Part shown: in pieces, positions 7,408-15,816 of the stretch
Layout of the letters: each line of letters opens with the position of its first letter
Numbering within the stretch: the stretch's first letter is position 1
Source of the DNA: Stenotrophomonas maltophilia R551-3
GTDB lineage: Bacteria > Pseudomonadota > Gammaproteobacteria > Xanthomonadales > Xanthomonadaceae
DNA length: 64,000 nt
Direction: 5' to 3'
Assembly (NCBI RefSeq): GCF_000020665.1
Contig: NC_011071.1
Coordinates: 3,524,501-3,588,500 of the forward strand
Made by a program: the position numbers and the translations under genes
The notes under the pieces: generated by a model
Seen by the model: only the letters and a program-made list of their open reading frames with translations
What the model was told of the DNA's origin: nothing
Database searches by the model: none

Positions 7408-9189
7408 ATGACCCAACCCGATCTTGATCTGGGCGTGGTCGGCAACGGCAGCTTCGGCGCCCTGGTCGACAAACATGCCCGCGTTGTCTGGAGCTGCCTG
7501 CCCACCTTCGACGGCGACCCCACCTTCTGTGCCCTGCTCGGCCCCAACCAGCAGACCGGCGGCGACTTCGCCATCGAGCTGGAGGATTTCAGCAGCAGCG
7601 AGCAGGAATACCTGACCAACACCGCGATCCTGCGCACCGTGCTGCACGACAGCCACGGCGGCTCGCTGGAAATTCTCGACTTCGCTCCGCGCTGGCGCCA
7701 GAACGATCGCTTCTACCGCCCGGTGAGCCTGATCCGCCAGGTGCGTCCACTGGCGGGCAGCCCGCGCATCACCGTACGCGCGCGGCCGCTGGCCGACTGG
7801 GGCGCACGCGTACCCGAGTCCACCTGGGGCAGCAACCACGTGCGCTGGATCCTGCCCGAACACGTACTGCGGCTGACCACCGACGTGCCGGTGCGCCTGG
7901 TGCGCGACGGCCTGCCCTTCGTGCTCAACCATCCGGTCCACCTGATCCTGGGCGTGGACGAATCGCTCGACCGCTCGATCAGCGGCTACGTGCAGGACGC
8001 CTTCCAGCGCACCCGCGACTACTGGCGCGAATGGGTGCGCTACCTGTCCATTCCGCTGGAATGGCAGGACGCGGTGATCCGCAGTGCGATCACCCTCAAG
8101 CTGTGCCAGTACGAGGACAGCGGCGCGATCATCGCGGCGATGACCACCTCCATTCCCGAAGCGCCCGGCAGCGTGCGCAACTGGGACTACCGTTACTGCT
8201 GGCTGCGCGATGCCGCGTTCGTGGTGCGTGCGCTGAACCGCCTCGGCGCGACGCGCACGATGGAACAGTTCCTCGGCTACATCTTCAACCTGGCCAGCAA
8301 CGACGGCACCCTGCAGCCGCTGTATGGCATCGGCTTCGAAGCCAAGCTGGACGAGGACGAAGTGCCCAGCCTGTCCGGTTACCGCGGCATGGGGCCGGTG
8401 CGCCGCGGCAACCTGGCCTGGGTGCAGCGCCAGCACGATGTCTATGGCAGCGTGGTACTGGCCTCCACCCAGCTGTTCTTCGATCGTCGCCTGCAGGATC
8501 CCGGCGACGCGCACACCTTCGCGCGGCTGGAACCACTCGGCGAGCAGGCCTTCGCCCTGCATGACGTACCGGATGCCGGCCTGTGGGAGTTCCGCGGCCG
8601 CACCGAAGTACATACCTACACCAGCGCGATGTGCTGGGCCGCCTGCGACCGCCTGTGCAAGATCGCCGTGCGCCTGAAGCGCGATGACCGCGCACGCTAC
8701 TGGCGCGAGCGCGCCGACACCATCCACGCCCGCATCATGGCTGAGGCCTGGAGCGAAGAACGGGGCCACTTCACCGATACTTTCGGTGGTCACCGCCTGG
8801 ATGCGTCGTTGCTGTTGCTGGCCGACATCGGCTTCATCGACGCGATGGACGCCCGCTTCGTCGCCACCGTCGAGGCCATCGGCCGTGACCTCAAGCATGG
8901 CAACTCGCTGTACCGCTATGTCGCCCCGGATGACTTCGGTGAACCGGAAACCAGCTTCACCATCTGCACGTTCTGGTACATCGACGCGCTGGCCGCGATT
9001 GGCCGCATGGAAGAAGCGCGCGAGATGTTCGAGCTGCTGTTGAAGCAGCGCAATCATCTGGGCCTGCTGTCGGAGGACCTGGCCTTCGACAGCGGCGAGG
9101 CCTGGGGCAATTTCCCGCAGACCTATTCGCACGTCGGCCTGATCACCGCCGCGATGCGCCTGTCGCGGTCGTGGCAGGAGGCATCGTGA
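7408..9189 (+). CDS. Glycoside hydrolase family 15 protein (glucoamylase- or trehalase-like)
   Basis: A 593-residue protein with the two-part GH15 layout: an N-terminal beta-rich domain (about 1-230) and an (alpha/alpha)6 barrel with the characteristic NWDYRYCWLRDAAF segment (about 255-270) and the C-terminal SGEAWGNFPQTYSHVG segment that carries a conserved glutamate. No signal peptide is seen, so it is cytoplasmic. GH15 includes glucoamylases, glucodextranases and some trehalases. Sitting between otsB and otsA, it may act on trehalose or on a related glucan; this is inferred from context. The ATG at 7408 directly follows an in-frame GTG at 7405, which is an alternative start. Its stop overlaps the otsA start. 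Confidence 0.88.
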   Translation: MTQPDLDLGVVGNGSFGALVDKHARVVWSCLPTFDGDPTFCALLGPNQQTGGDFAIELEDFSSSEQEYLTNTAILRTVLHDSHGGSLEILDFAPRWRQNDRFYRPVSLIRQVRPLAGSPRITVRARPLADWGARVPESTWGSNHVRWILPEHVLRLTTDVPVRLVRDGLPFVLNHPVHLILGVDESLDRSISGYVQDAFQRTRDYWREWVRYLSIPLEWQDAVIRSAITLKLCQYEDSGAIIAAMTTSIPEAPGSVRNWDYRYCWLRDAAFVVRALNRLGATRTMEQFLGYIFNLASNDGTLQPLYGIGFEAKLDEDEVPSLSGYRGMGPVRRGNLAWVQRQHDVYGSVVLASTQLFFDRRLQDPGDAHTFARLEPLGEQAFALHDVPDAGLWEFRGRTEVHTYTSAMCWAACDRLCKIAVRLKRDDRARYWRERADTIHARIMAEAWSEERGHFTDTFGGHRLDASLLLLADIGFIDAMDARFVATVEAIGRDLKHGNSLYRYVAPDDFGEPETSFTICTFWYIDALAAIGRMEEAREMFELLLKQRNHLGLLSEDLAFDSGEAWGNFPQTYSHVGLITAAMRLSRSWQEAS

Positions 9190-10550
9190 GTCGTCTTGTG
9201 GTGGTTTCAAACCGCGTGGCCGTGCCGGGCGAGAACCGCGCCGGCGGCCTGGCGGTGGGCCTGCTGGCCGCGTTGAAGGAACGCGGCGGCATGTGGTTCG
9301 GCTGGAGTGGCAAGAGCGTGCGTGATGGCAGTGGCACGCTGCACCGGCAGAAGGACGGCGACATCGAGTTCGTCACCCTGGACCTGAGCAAGCGCGAGGT
9401 CGATGGCTACTACAACGGCTTCGCCAACCGCACGCTGTGGCCGCTGCTGCATTTCCGCCTGGACCTGGTCGATTACGATCGCGGCACCCGCGAGACCTAC
9501 CACAAGGTCAACGCGCTGTTCGCCGACAAGCTCGCACCGCTGCTGCGCGAGGACGACATCGTCTGGATCCACGACTACCACCTGATTCCGCTGGGCGCGA
9601 TGCTGCGCGAACGGGGCATCGGCTGCCGCATCGGTTTCTTCCTGCACATCCCGATGCCCTCGGCCGACCTGCTGCAGGCGATGCCGGACCATCTGCGGTT
9701 GTTCTCGGCGCTGTATGCCTACGATCTGGTCGGCTTCCAGACCCAGCGTGACGCCGACCGTTTCCAGACCTACCTGCGCCTGTTCGGTGGCGGCAAGGTA
9801 CTCGAGAACGGCGAACTGGAAGCACCGGGGGGACGCCGCTTCCGCGCGGCCGCCTTCCCGATCGGCATCGATACCGAACTGATCGCCCGCCAGGCTGGCA
9901 CCGCCGCCACCAAGGCAGCGGTGAAGAACCTGCGCGGCAGCCTGCGCGACCGCCAGCTGGCGATCGGCGTGGACCGCCTGGACTATTCCAAGGGCCTGCC
10001 CGAGCGCTTCCTCGGCTTCGAGCGCTACCTGGAACGGCATCCGGACCAGCACGGCTCGCTGACCTACCTGCAGATCGCCCCGGTCTCGCGCGGCGATGTC
10101 ACCGAGTACCGCCAGCTGCGCAGCCAGCTGGAACAGATCGCCGGGCACATCAATGGCGGCCACGCCGCACCCGACTGGACCCCGCTGCGCTACGTCAACC
10201 AGAACTTCACCCATGCCACGTTGACCGGCTTCTACCGCGCTGCGGCGGTGGGCCTGGTCACCCCGCTGCGCGATGGCATGAACCTGGTGGCCAAGGAGTA
10301 CGTGGCCTCGCAGGATCCGGAAGATCCCGGCGTACTGGTGCTGTCGCTGCTGGCCGGTGCCGCCGACGAACTCAAGCAGGCGTTGCTGGTGAACCCGCAT
10401 GACCTGGACGGCGTCGCCGATGCCATCGCCACCGCAGCAACGATGTCACTGCACCGGCGCAAGGAGCGCTGGCACGCAATGATGGAGCACCTGCGCACCT
10501 ACGACATCAATCATTGGCGCCGCAGCTACCTGGACGCGCTGGAAGGCTGA
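9186..10550 (+). CDS. otsA: Alpha,alpha-trehalose-phosphate synthase
   Basis: A 454-residue GT20 enzyme that joins a nucleotide-activated glucose and glucose 6-phosphate into trehalose 6-phosphate, the substrate of OtsB. Visible signatures are [13 protein letters not shown] at the N-terminus, [26 protein letters not shown] and the nucleotide-sugar segment [17 protein letters not shown] start at the GTG at 9186, which overlaps the GH15 stop by four bases (GTGA) and has AGGAGG four bases upstream; a longer frame with an ATG at 9171 has no such signal. Translational coupling to GH15 is likely. A 66-bp palindrome three bases past the stop is a strong candidate terminator. Confidence 0.94.
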   Translation: MSRLVVVSNRVAVPGENRAGGLAVGLLAALKERGGMWFGWSGKSVRDGSGTLHRQKDGDIEFVTLDLSKREVDGYYNGFANRTLWPLLHFRLDLVDYDRGTRETYHKVNALFADKLAPLLREDDIVWIHDYHLIPLGAMLRERGIGCRIGFFLHIPMPSADLLQAMPDHLRLFSALYAYDLVGFQTQRDADRFQTYLRLFGGGKVLENGELEAPGGRRFRAAAFPIGIDTELIARQAGTAATKAAVKNLRGSLRDRQLAIGVDRLDYSKGLPERFLGFERYLERHPDQHGSLTYLQIAPVSRGDVTEYRQLRSQLEQIAGHINGGHAAPDWTPLRYVNQNFTHATLTGFYRAAAVGLVTPLRDGMNLVAKEYVASQDPEDPGVLVLSLLAGAADELKQALLVNPHDLDGVADAIATAATMSLHRRKERWHAMMEHLRTYDINHWRRSYLDALEG

Positions 10551-10553
10551 GGG

Positions 10554-10619
10554 AAAAAGGGGACGGAGGGGATTAAGTCGTTTGTGCACAAACGACTTAA
10601 TCCCCTCCGTCCCCTTTTT
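10554..10619. repeat. Perfect 66-bp palindrome (GGGGACGGAGGG family), terminator-like
   Basis: Every base from 10554 to 10619 pairs with its mirror around the centre GTG|CAC. The arms start with five As followed by GGGGACGGAGGGG and end in the matching T run, so RNA from either strand would form a very long stem followed by Us. It sits exactly between the convergent ends of otsA and the DCC-family gene, which suits a two-way terminator. It is a copy of the repeat at 1943-2007. Confidence 0.85.
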
Positions 10620-10622
10620 TCT

Positions 10623-11060
10623 TCAATCCAGGAACCGCGCGGCCTGCTCCGGTGCCGGCAGATAGCAGGCGTCATGCCGCCCGAACCAGCGATAGCGGTT
10701 GCGGGCCAGCGCGCGGTACGCCGCGTCGCGCCAACTGCGCGGCAGCACGCGCAATGCACCGGTCAGGCGCCAGCCACCGCCCATTCCTGACAGCACGCGC
10801 AGGATCGCATCGGTATCGGTCCAGGCGCCCTGTTCGTCCAGCAACAGGAACGACATCGGGTCCTGCGGGTCCAACCCGTGCGAACGCAGCAGCGCACTGC
10901 CCCGCTCGCCCTGCATTGCCGCGAAGCGATAGCGTTCCTTGCGATCAAAGCGCAGCAGGAAGCGCACCCAGCGGTTGCACAGTGCGCAGACACCATCGAA
11001 CACGATCACCGCGCCGCCCGCTTCGGTGGCGGCTTCACTGCGGTTCGAGCCAGCCTTCAT
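10623..11060 (-). CDS. DCC family (DUF393) thiol-disulfide-like protein
   Basis: A 145-residue protein. The family-defining motif is VFDGVCALCN (about residues 20-29) with the CxxC-like cysteine pair, followed by DPMSFLLL, ILRVLSGMGG and a C-terminal RYRWFGRHDACYLP. DCC proteins are related to thioredoxin-fold oxidoreductases, but no substrate is established for most. Its start overlaps the end of the DUF4166 gene by 26 bp, which indicates co-transcription. A start at an in-frame GTG about 17 codons later is possible. Confidence 0.85.
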   Translation of the reverse strand: MKAGSNRSEAATEAGGAVIVFDGVCALCNRWVRFLLRFDRKERYRFAAMQGERGSALLRSHGLDPQDPMSFLLLDEQGAWTDTDAILRVLSGMGGGWRLTGALRVLPRSWRDAAYRALARNRYRWFGRHDACYLPAPEQAARFLD

Positions 11061-11559
11061 AGCGGATCAGGGCTCCTGCCCAGGGCAAGGTCACATCGAC
11101 CAGGAAAGTGTAGCGCTGGTCATCCCAGGCCTCGCGGCAACGTACGCCACCAAACCAGCGCGTCGGCAGCGGCAGCAGGCCAAATGCCCAGACCCGCCGC
11201 ACCGACCAGTCGATGCCACCGTCGCGGGCCTGCAGGTCGAATTCAAAACGCACCGCACCCAACTGCTCGCGCAGATACCCTTCGTGCACCCACAGCCTCG
11301 ATACCATCGGCCAGCGGCCGAAGCGTCGTGCCCAGCGTTCCCCCTGCCCGTATGCGCTGAACGCCACCTCGGTCGGCAACGCCTCGCCATCCCTTGGCAG
11401 CCGCGCCAACGCAGCCAGCAGCGGCACCAGCCAGTGCCGGCCGCGCTCGATTCGCGCCTGCCCCACGTAGCGGCAGGGCAGCGGCGCGGCATGCAGTGCC
11501 TGCACCGGTGCGGCCAGGGTGGCGAAGGCCGGCCCCAGCACGCGCGCGAACAGCGGCAC
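11035..11559 (-). CDS. DUF4166 domain protein
   Basis: A 174-residue protein whose whole length (PLFARVLGPAFATLAAPVQALH at the start, then ARIERG, WARRFG and YEGWLEP at the end) resembles DUF4166 proteins, which are often found fused or next to DCC-domain proteins. Function is unknown. The start is a GTG two bases after the pgeF stop, and no good ribosome site is seen, so translation is probably coupled. It forms an operon with rluD, pgeF and the DCC gene. Confidence 0.72.
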   Translation of the reverse strand: MPLFARVLGPAFATLAAPVQALHAAPLPCRYVGQARIERGRHWLVPLLAALARLPRDGEALPTEVAFSAYGQGERWARRFGRWPMVSRLWVHEGYLREQLGAVRFEFDLQARDGGIDWSVRRVWAFGLLPLPTRWFGGVRCREAWDDQRYTFLVDVTLPWAGALIRYEGWLEPQ

Positions 11560-11561
11560 GC

Positions 11562-12332
11562 TCAGGGCGCGATCCAGGCCAGGGTTGCCATGCGTCCGGT
11601 ACGACGGTCGCGCCGGTGCGAATACAGGTCCGGATCGGCCATGGTCGACACCGTGCCGCCGTGAATCTGCGCCGGGTCCATCCCCGCCGCCTGCAGGCGC
11701 TGACGGGCCAGGGCGAACAGGTCAACCTTCCAGTGCCCAGCTCGGGTTGCCACGAAGGCGGCCTCGGCAGCCGGATCGTGACCGACGAAGGCGTGATAGA
11801 CCTCCTCGCCGATCTCGTAGTCGGCCGGTCCGGCCGCCGGGCCCAGCCACGCGCGCAGCTGCGTCGGCGGGGTGTGCATGGCGGCCACGGTGGCCTCCAG
11901 CATGCCGTCGGCCAACCCACGCCAACCGGCGTGCGCAGCGCCCACCTCGCTGCCATCGACGGCGGCGAACACCACCGGCAGGCAGTCAGCGGTCAGGATC
12001 GCCAGCACCACACCCGGCACCGAGGTCACCGCGGCGTCGGCGACCGGTTCGCTGGCACCGGCCACTGGCGGCGCGTTGAAGCGCAGTACGGTGCTGCTGT
12101 GCACTTGGCGCAGCCAATGCGGTGCCGACGGCAGCGCCAGCCCCTGCTGCAGCAGCTGGCGGTTGTGTTCGACGTTGGCCGGGGTGTCACCATCGGCCGC
12201 GTGGCGGTTGCCCAGGTTGAACTGCGCGAACGGCGCCGGCGAGATGCCGGCACCATGCCGCCGCGTGGTCAGCGCGTGGACGCCCGCAGGCGCCGGCCAG
12301 TCCGCCTGCAGCAACGGCAGCGCGGCAGCCAT
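11562..12332 (-). CDS. pgeF: Peptidoglycan editing factor PgeF (YfiH, multicopper polyphenol oxidase family)
   Basis: A 256-residue protein of the YfiH family. In E. coli the protein removes wrongly incorporated L-serine from the muropeptide precursor, and some relatives show purine nucleoside or laccase-like activity. Family motifs seen are QVHSS, ILTADCLPVVFA, GAAHAGWRGL and LGPAAGPADYEIG, which supply the conserved His and Cys metal ligands. The ATG shares one base with the rluD stop (TGATG), so the two are translationally coupled. The rluD-pgeF pairing is common in proteobacteria. Confidence 0.9.
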   Translation of the reverse strand: MAAALPLLQADWPAPAGVHALTTRRHGAGISPAPFAQFNLGNRHAADGDTPANVEHNRQLLQQGLALPSAPHWLRQVHSSTVLRFNAPPVAGASEPVADAAVTSVPGVVLAILTADCLPVVFAAVDGSEVGAAHAGWRGLADGMLEATVAAMHTPPTQLRAWLGPAAGPADYEIGEEVYHAFVGHDPAAEAAFVATRAGHWKVDLFALARQRLQAAGMDPAQIHGGTVSTMADPDLYSHRRDRRTGRMATLAWIAP

Positions 12333-13333
12333 CACCAGCGGTCCCGCTCGCGTGCGGCGAAGGCGTCACTGTCTTCGCGCAGCACCTTCAGCAGGTGCAG
12401 CATGTCGGCCGGCACCGGCGCGGTGTTGCGCACCGTCTCACCGGTGATCGGGTGCACGAACTCCAGCGTCTCGGCATGCAGCGCCTGGCGCTTGAAGCCG
12501 CGCAGCGCGGCTACCAGCTCGTCGCTGGCGCCCTTGGGCAGCTTCAGCGCGCCGCCATACAGCGGATCGCCCACGATCGGGTGACGGATGTGCGCCATGT
12601 GCACGCGGATCTGGTGGGTACGACCGGTTTCCAAACGGCATTCCAGTGCGGTATGTGCACGGAAGCGCTCGCGCAGGCGGTAATGGGTCACCGCTTCCTT
12701 GCCATCCTCGCGCACGCCCATCTTCAGGCGGTCGCGCGGGTGGCGGTCGATCGGCGCATCGGCAGTGCCGCCGGCCACCAGTGCGCCCATCACGATGGCC
12801 AGGTACTGGCGGTGCACGTCGCGTGCGGCCAGCTGCTCGACCAGCGCGGTCTGCGCCTCCAGGGTCTTGGCCACCACCATCACGCCGCTGGTGTCTTTGT
12901 CCAGGCGATGCACGATGCCGGCGCGCGGCAGCACCGCCACCGACGGGTCGCGGAACAGCAGGGCGTTGACCAGGGTACCGCTGTGGTTGCCGGCGCCGGG
13001 GTGCACCACCAGGCCGACCGGCTTGTTGATCACCAGCAGGTACTCGTCCTCGAACAGCACGTCCAGCGGGATGTCCTCCGGCTGGGCGTCGGTCTGGGTT
13101 TCCAGCACCACGGTGAGGGTGACCACCTCGCCGCCGCGCAGCGGATCGCGCGGGCGGGCCTGGGCGCCGTCCAGCAGGACATCGCCGTTCTTGATCCACT
13201 CGGTCAGGCGCGAACGCGAGTATTCGGGGAACAATTCGGCCACGACCGCGTCGAAACGGCGGCCGGCAGAGGTGTCGGGGACGATGGCCTGGCGGGCCGA
13301 TTCAGAGGGTTGTTCAGACATGGCAGGGGGCAT
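12332..13333 (-). CDS. rluD: 23S rRNA pseudouridine synthase RluD
   Basis: A 333-residue enzyme that makes pseudouridines in helix 69 of 23S rRNA. It has an N-terminal S4 RNA-binding domain ([19 protein letters not shown], about residues 24-42) and a catalytic domain with the HRLDKDTSG motif that holds the catalytic aspartate. [10 protein letters not shown] is further along. The ATG at 13333 has only a weak AAAGA upstream; an ATG four codons later (13321) is an equally good start. It is divergent from bamD with about 100 bp between them, the usual arrangement. Confidence 0.93.
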   Translation of the reverse strand: MPPAMSEQPSESARQAIVPDTSAGRRFDAVVAELFPEYSRSRLTEWIKNGDVLLDGAQARPRDPLRGGEVVTLTVVLETQTDAQPEDIPLDVLFEDEYLLVINKPVGLVVHPGAGNHSGTLVNALLFRDPSVAVLPRAGIVHRLDKDTSGVMVVAKTLEAQTALVEQLAARDVHRQYLAIVMGALVAGGTADAPIDRHPRDRLKMGVREDGKEAVTHYRLRERFRAHTALECRLETGRTHQIRVHMAHIRHPIVGDPLYGGALKLPKGASDELVAALRGFKRQALHAETLEFVHPITGETVRNTAPVPADMLHLLKVLREDSDAFAARERDRW

Positions 13334-13434
13334 TCTTTGAAATTTTGGGGTCCCGGCGGCCGGTTTCAGTCGCTGGACAGGACACTAGGCTATCATCGAC
13401 CCTTCGTATTCCAGCCGCGTCCCGCCTCGACCTC

Positions 13435-14322
13435 ATGATCCGACGCTCCGTCATGCTCTCTGCGCCCGTCCGCCTCACCGCCCTGTTGCTGGTGCTGGTC
13501 ATCGCTGCCACCGGCTGCCACCGTGGTGCCAAGAAGGGCGATCGCCCCGATGAAGGGACGCCGGTCGAACAGTTGTACGAGAAGAGCCACAAGCTGATGC
13601 AGGGTGGCAACTGGAGCGGTGCTGAGTCCAGCTTCCGCCGCCTGGTGGCCCAGTATCCGTACGGCCCGTACACCGAACAGGCGATGATCGAAACCGCCTA
13701 TGCCCAGTACAAGGCCGGCAAGCACGATGACGCGGTGTCCAGCATCGACCGCTTCATCCGTACCTATCCGACCCACCGCAACATCGCCTACCTGTACTAC
13801 CTGCGCGGCCTGGCCAACTCCAACCGCAGTACGGTTTTCCTGCGCCACGTATGGTCGCTGGATGCAAGCCGCCGCGACCTGTCCACGCCGCACCAGGCGT
13901 ACTCGGACTTCAACATCGTGGTCGACCGCTACCCGAACAGCCGCTACGCCGCCGATGCGCGCCAGCGCATGCTGGAGCTGCGTGACGTGTTCGCCCAGCA
14001 TGAGCTGGACAACGCCCTGTACTACATGCGCCGTGGCGCCTGGGTCTCGGCCGCGGGCCGCGCCAACTACCTGCTGGAAACCTACCCGCAGAGCGCCTTC
14101 CAGTACGACGCCGTCGCCGTCCTGGCTGATTCCTACACCCACCTGGGCAACAAGACCCTGGCCGACGACGCCCGCCGCGTCCTGCAGCTGAACCAGCCGG
14201 ACCACCCGTGGCTGGAAGGCAAGTGGCCGAAGTACCCGTGGATGATCCGCAAGCTGAACCCGTTCGCCGGCGAGAAGTCCGCCAGCACCGGCCAGCGCAA
14301 CGCGCGACTGGAAAAGAAGTAA
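13435..14322 (+). CDS. bamD: Outer-membrane assembly lipoprotein BamD
   Basis: A 295-residue lipoprotein of the BAM complex, which folds beta-barrel proteins into the outer membrane. The signal peptide ends at the lipobox ATGC (cysteine at about residue 29). Tetratricopeptide-like repeats follow: YEKSHKLMQGGNWSGAESSF, TAYAQYKAGKHDDAVSSIDR, and YRYPNSRYA-type helices. The frame is open further upstream; the ATG at 13435 is chosen because it starts a short basic n-region, and an ATG at 13453 is possible. A TATCAT hexamer at 13391-13396 could be its -10. A clear terminator follows the stop. Confidence 0.94.
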   Translation: MIRRSVMLSAPVRLTALLLVLVIAATGCHRGAKKGDRPDEGTPVEQLYEKSHKLMQGGNWSGAESSFRRLVAQYPYGPYTEQAMIETAYAQYKAGKHDDAVSSIDRFIRTYPTHRNIAYLYYLRGLANSNRSTVFLRHVWSLDASRRDLSTPHQAYSDFNIVVDRYPNSRYAADARQRMLELRDVFAQHELDNALYYMRRGAWVSAAGRANYLLETYPQSAFQYDAVAVLADSYTHLGNKTLADDARRVLQLNQPDHPWLEGKWPKYPWMIRKLNPFAGEKSASTGQRNARLEKK

Positions 14323-14325
14323 GAG

Positions 14326-14352
14326 AGGGCCCCGCAAGGGGCCCTTTCCTTT
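14326..14352 (+). terminator. Rho-independent terminator of bamD
   Basis: AGGGCCCC, loop GCAA, GGGGCCCT, followed by TTCCTTTT. It starts four bases past the bamD stop. Confidence 0.85.
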
Positions 14353-14353
14353 T

Positions 14354-14378
14354 GTAGAGTCGAGCCATGCTCGACTAC
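14354..14378. repeat. Single GTAG-type hairpin
   Basis: Begins GTAGAGTCGAGC and ends GCTCGACTAC around a short CAT loop. It directly follows the bamD terminator. Confidence 0.75.
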
Positions 14379-14521
14379 TCTCCCAGCCCGCCTCCCCGCA
14401 CCGGGACCGGCACCTAGGAATTCTCCGAATCCCCGGTGGATGCGACGCCGGTCCCATTCGGCGCGGGCAAGGCCCTCCACACTGCGGCGCAACGGCCATC
14501 CCGGCCGGCAAGGAGCGCCCC

Positions 14522-15724
14522 ATGTCCCGACCGTCCCGCCATTTGCGGCCGCTGCCCGCCCTGATCGCCTGTGCCGTGCTGGCGCTGGCCGCTGGCCCGC
14601 TGGGCGCCAGCCCGGCCGCACCCGGCGACCTGCTCTCTGCGGCACCCTACCGCGCCAGCTGGGTGCCGTCCAAGGCCGCCCAGGCCTACAAGCTGCACTA
14701 CCGCACCCCAGACCACCGTGGCCAGTTGGCCGAAGGCACCGGCCTGCTGTACCTGCCGGCCGGCGCGGCTCCGGTCGGTGGCTGGCCGGTGGTGTCGTGG
14801 GCACACGGCACCCAGGGCATCGCCGATCGCTGCGCCCCCTCCGTGTCCGGCCCCTACCAGCCTAAACGCGACGGGCGTTTCCTCGACCTGTTCCTGGCAC
14901 AGGGCTATGCCGTGGTCGCCGCCGACTACCAGGGCCTCGGCAGCCCCGGTGACCACGCCTATCTGCACGTACGCACCGCCGCACGCAACGCCATCGATCT
15001 GGTCAAGGCCAGCCATCAGTACCTCGGCCGCACCACGCTGTCGCCGCGCTGGGTGTCGGTTGGTCATTCGCAGGGCGGTGCCGCCGCACTTGCTGCCGGC
15101 CACATCGCAGATGCTTACGGCGGACCATCACTGCGGTACCGAGGCAGCTTCACCACCGGCACGCCCACCGCCGTCGAACTGACCGCGCTGGTGATGAAGC
15201 CGGACAACCGCACCGCCAATCCCGGCGCACTCAACGCCTATCACGCCTATCTGCTGGATGGCCTGCTGCAGGTCGCCCCGCGGATCGACCGCGTGCTCAG
15301 CGATGAGGGGCGTACACGGGTCGCGCTGGCGCGCAGGCAATGCCTGGGCGAACTGGCCGCCACGCTGGAAGGCGCCGATACCGGCGCGATGTTCACCGCA
15401 CCGCTGACCGACGTGGCGGGCATCTGGACGTTGCTGCACGACTACCTGGGCGTGCCGCGCCGCGGTTTCAGCCAGCCGCTGATGCTGGGCCATGGCAGCG
15501 AGGACCGCGACGTGCCGTACCTGACCACCCTGCTGTATGCCGCGGGGCTGGCCCTGCGTGGAGAGCCCGTGGCATTCCGGCGCTATCCGGTCGACCACCG
15601 CGGCACGCTGGATGCGGCGGCAGCCGATGGGCTGGCGTTCGTGCGTGCGCGGTTGGGGGACAGCCCGTTCGACGAAGCCACCGAAACCGCTGGCTTCGAA
15701 CAGCTGCTCGACGAAGCCCGGTAG
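14522..15724 (+). CDS. Secreted alpha/beta-hydrolase, lipase-like
   Basis: A 400-residue protein with a signal peptide ending near LGAS (about residue 30). The alpha/beta-hydrolase core shows VSWAHGTQG (oxyanion region), DYQGLGSPGDH, the nucleophile elbow GHSQGG, and late Asp and His candidates in GHGSEDRDVPY and YPVDHRGT. This pattern resembles the secretory lipase (LIP) family. Substrate is unknown. The start has AAGGAG upstream. It stands alone between bamD and the convergent nadE. The stop codon TAG lies inside a GTAG repeat, so the repeat abuts and supplies the end of the gene. Confidence 0.83.
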   Translation: MSRPSRHLRPLPALIACAVLALAAGPLGASPAAPGDLLSAAPYRASWVPSKAAQAYKLHYRTPDHRGQLAEGTGLLYLPAGAAPVGGWPVVSWAHGTQGIADRCAPSVSGPYQPKRDGRFLDLFLAQGYAVVAADYQGLGSPGDHAYLHVRTAARNAIDLVKASHQYLGRTTLSPRWVSVGHSQGGAAALAAGHIADAYGGPSLRYRGSFTTGTPTAVELTALVMKPDNRTANPGALNAYHAYLLDGLLQVAPRIDRVLSDEGRTRVALARRQCLGELAATLEGADTGAMFTAPLTDVAGIWTLLHDYLGVPRRGFSQPLMLGHGSEDRDVPYLTTLLYAAGLALRGEPVAFRRYPVDHRGTLDAAAADGLAFVRARLGDSPFDEATETAGFEQLLDEAR

Positions 15725-15810
15725 ATCCATGCCATGCGTGGATACGCGGTGTGCGGGGTTGCCGGCCAGCGGCCGGCACTACCTGGTAGCGCCGGGCCAT
15801 GCCCGGCGAC
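15721..15810. repeat. Cluster of three GTAG-type hairpins
   Basis: A forward copy at 15721-15745 (GTAGATCC...GGATAC) overlaps the stop codon of the hydrolase gene. An inverted copy at 15758-15782 ends GGCACTAC, and a forward copy starts at 15786 (GTAGCGCCGGGC). They fill the gap between the convergent hydrolase and nadE genes. Confidence 0.8.
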
Positions 15811-15816
15811 CTGCCC

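Noticed and set aside
12332..13333. Alternative reading of RluD as another RluA-family enzyme
   Set aside because: The S4 domain, length and pairing with pgeF and bamD favour RluD over RluA or RluC.
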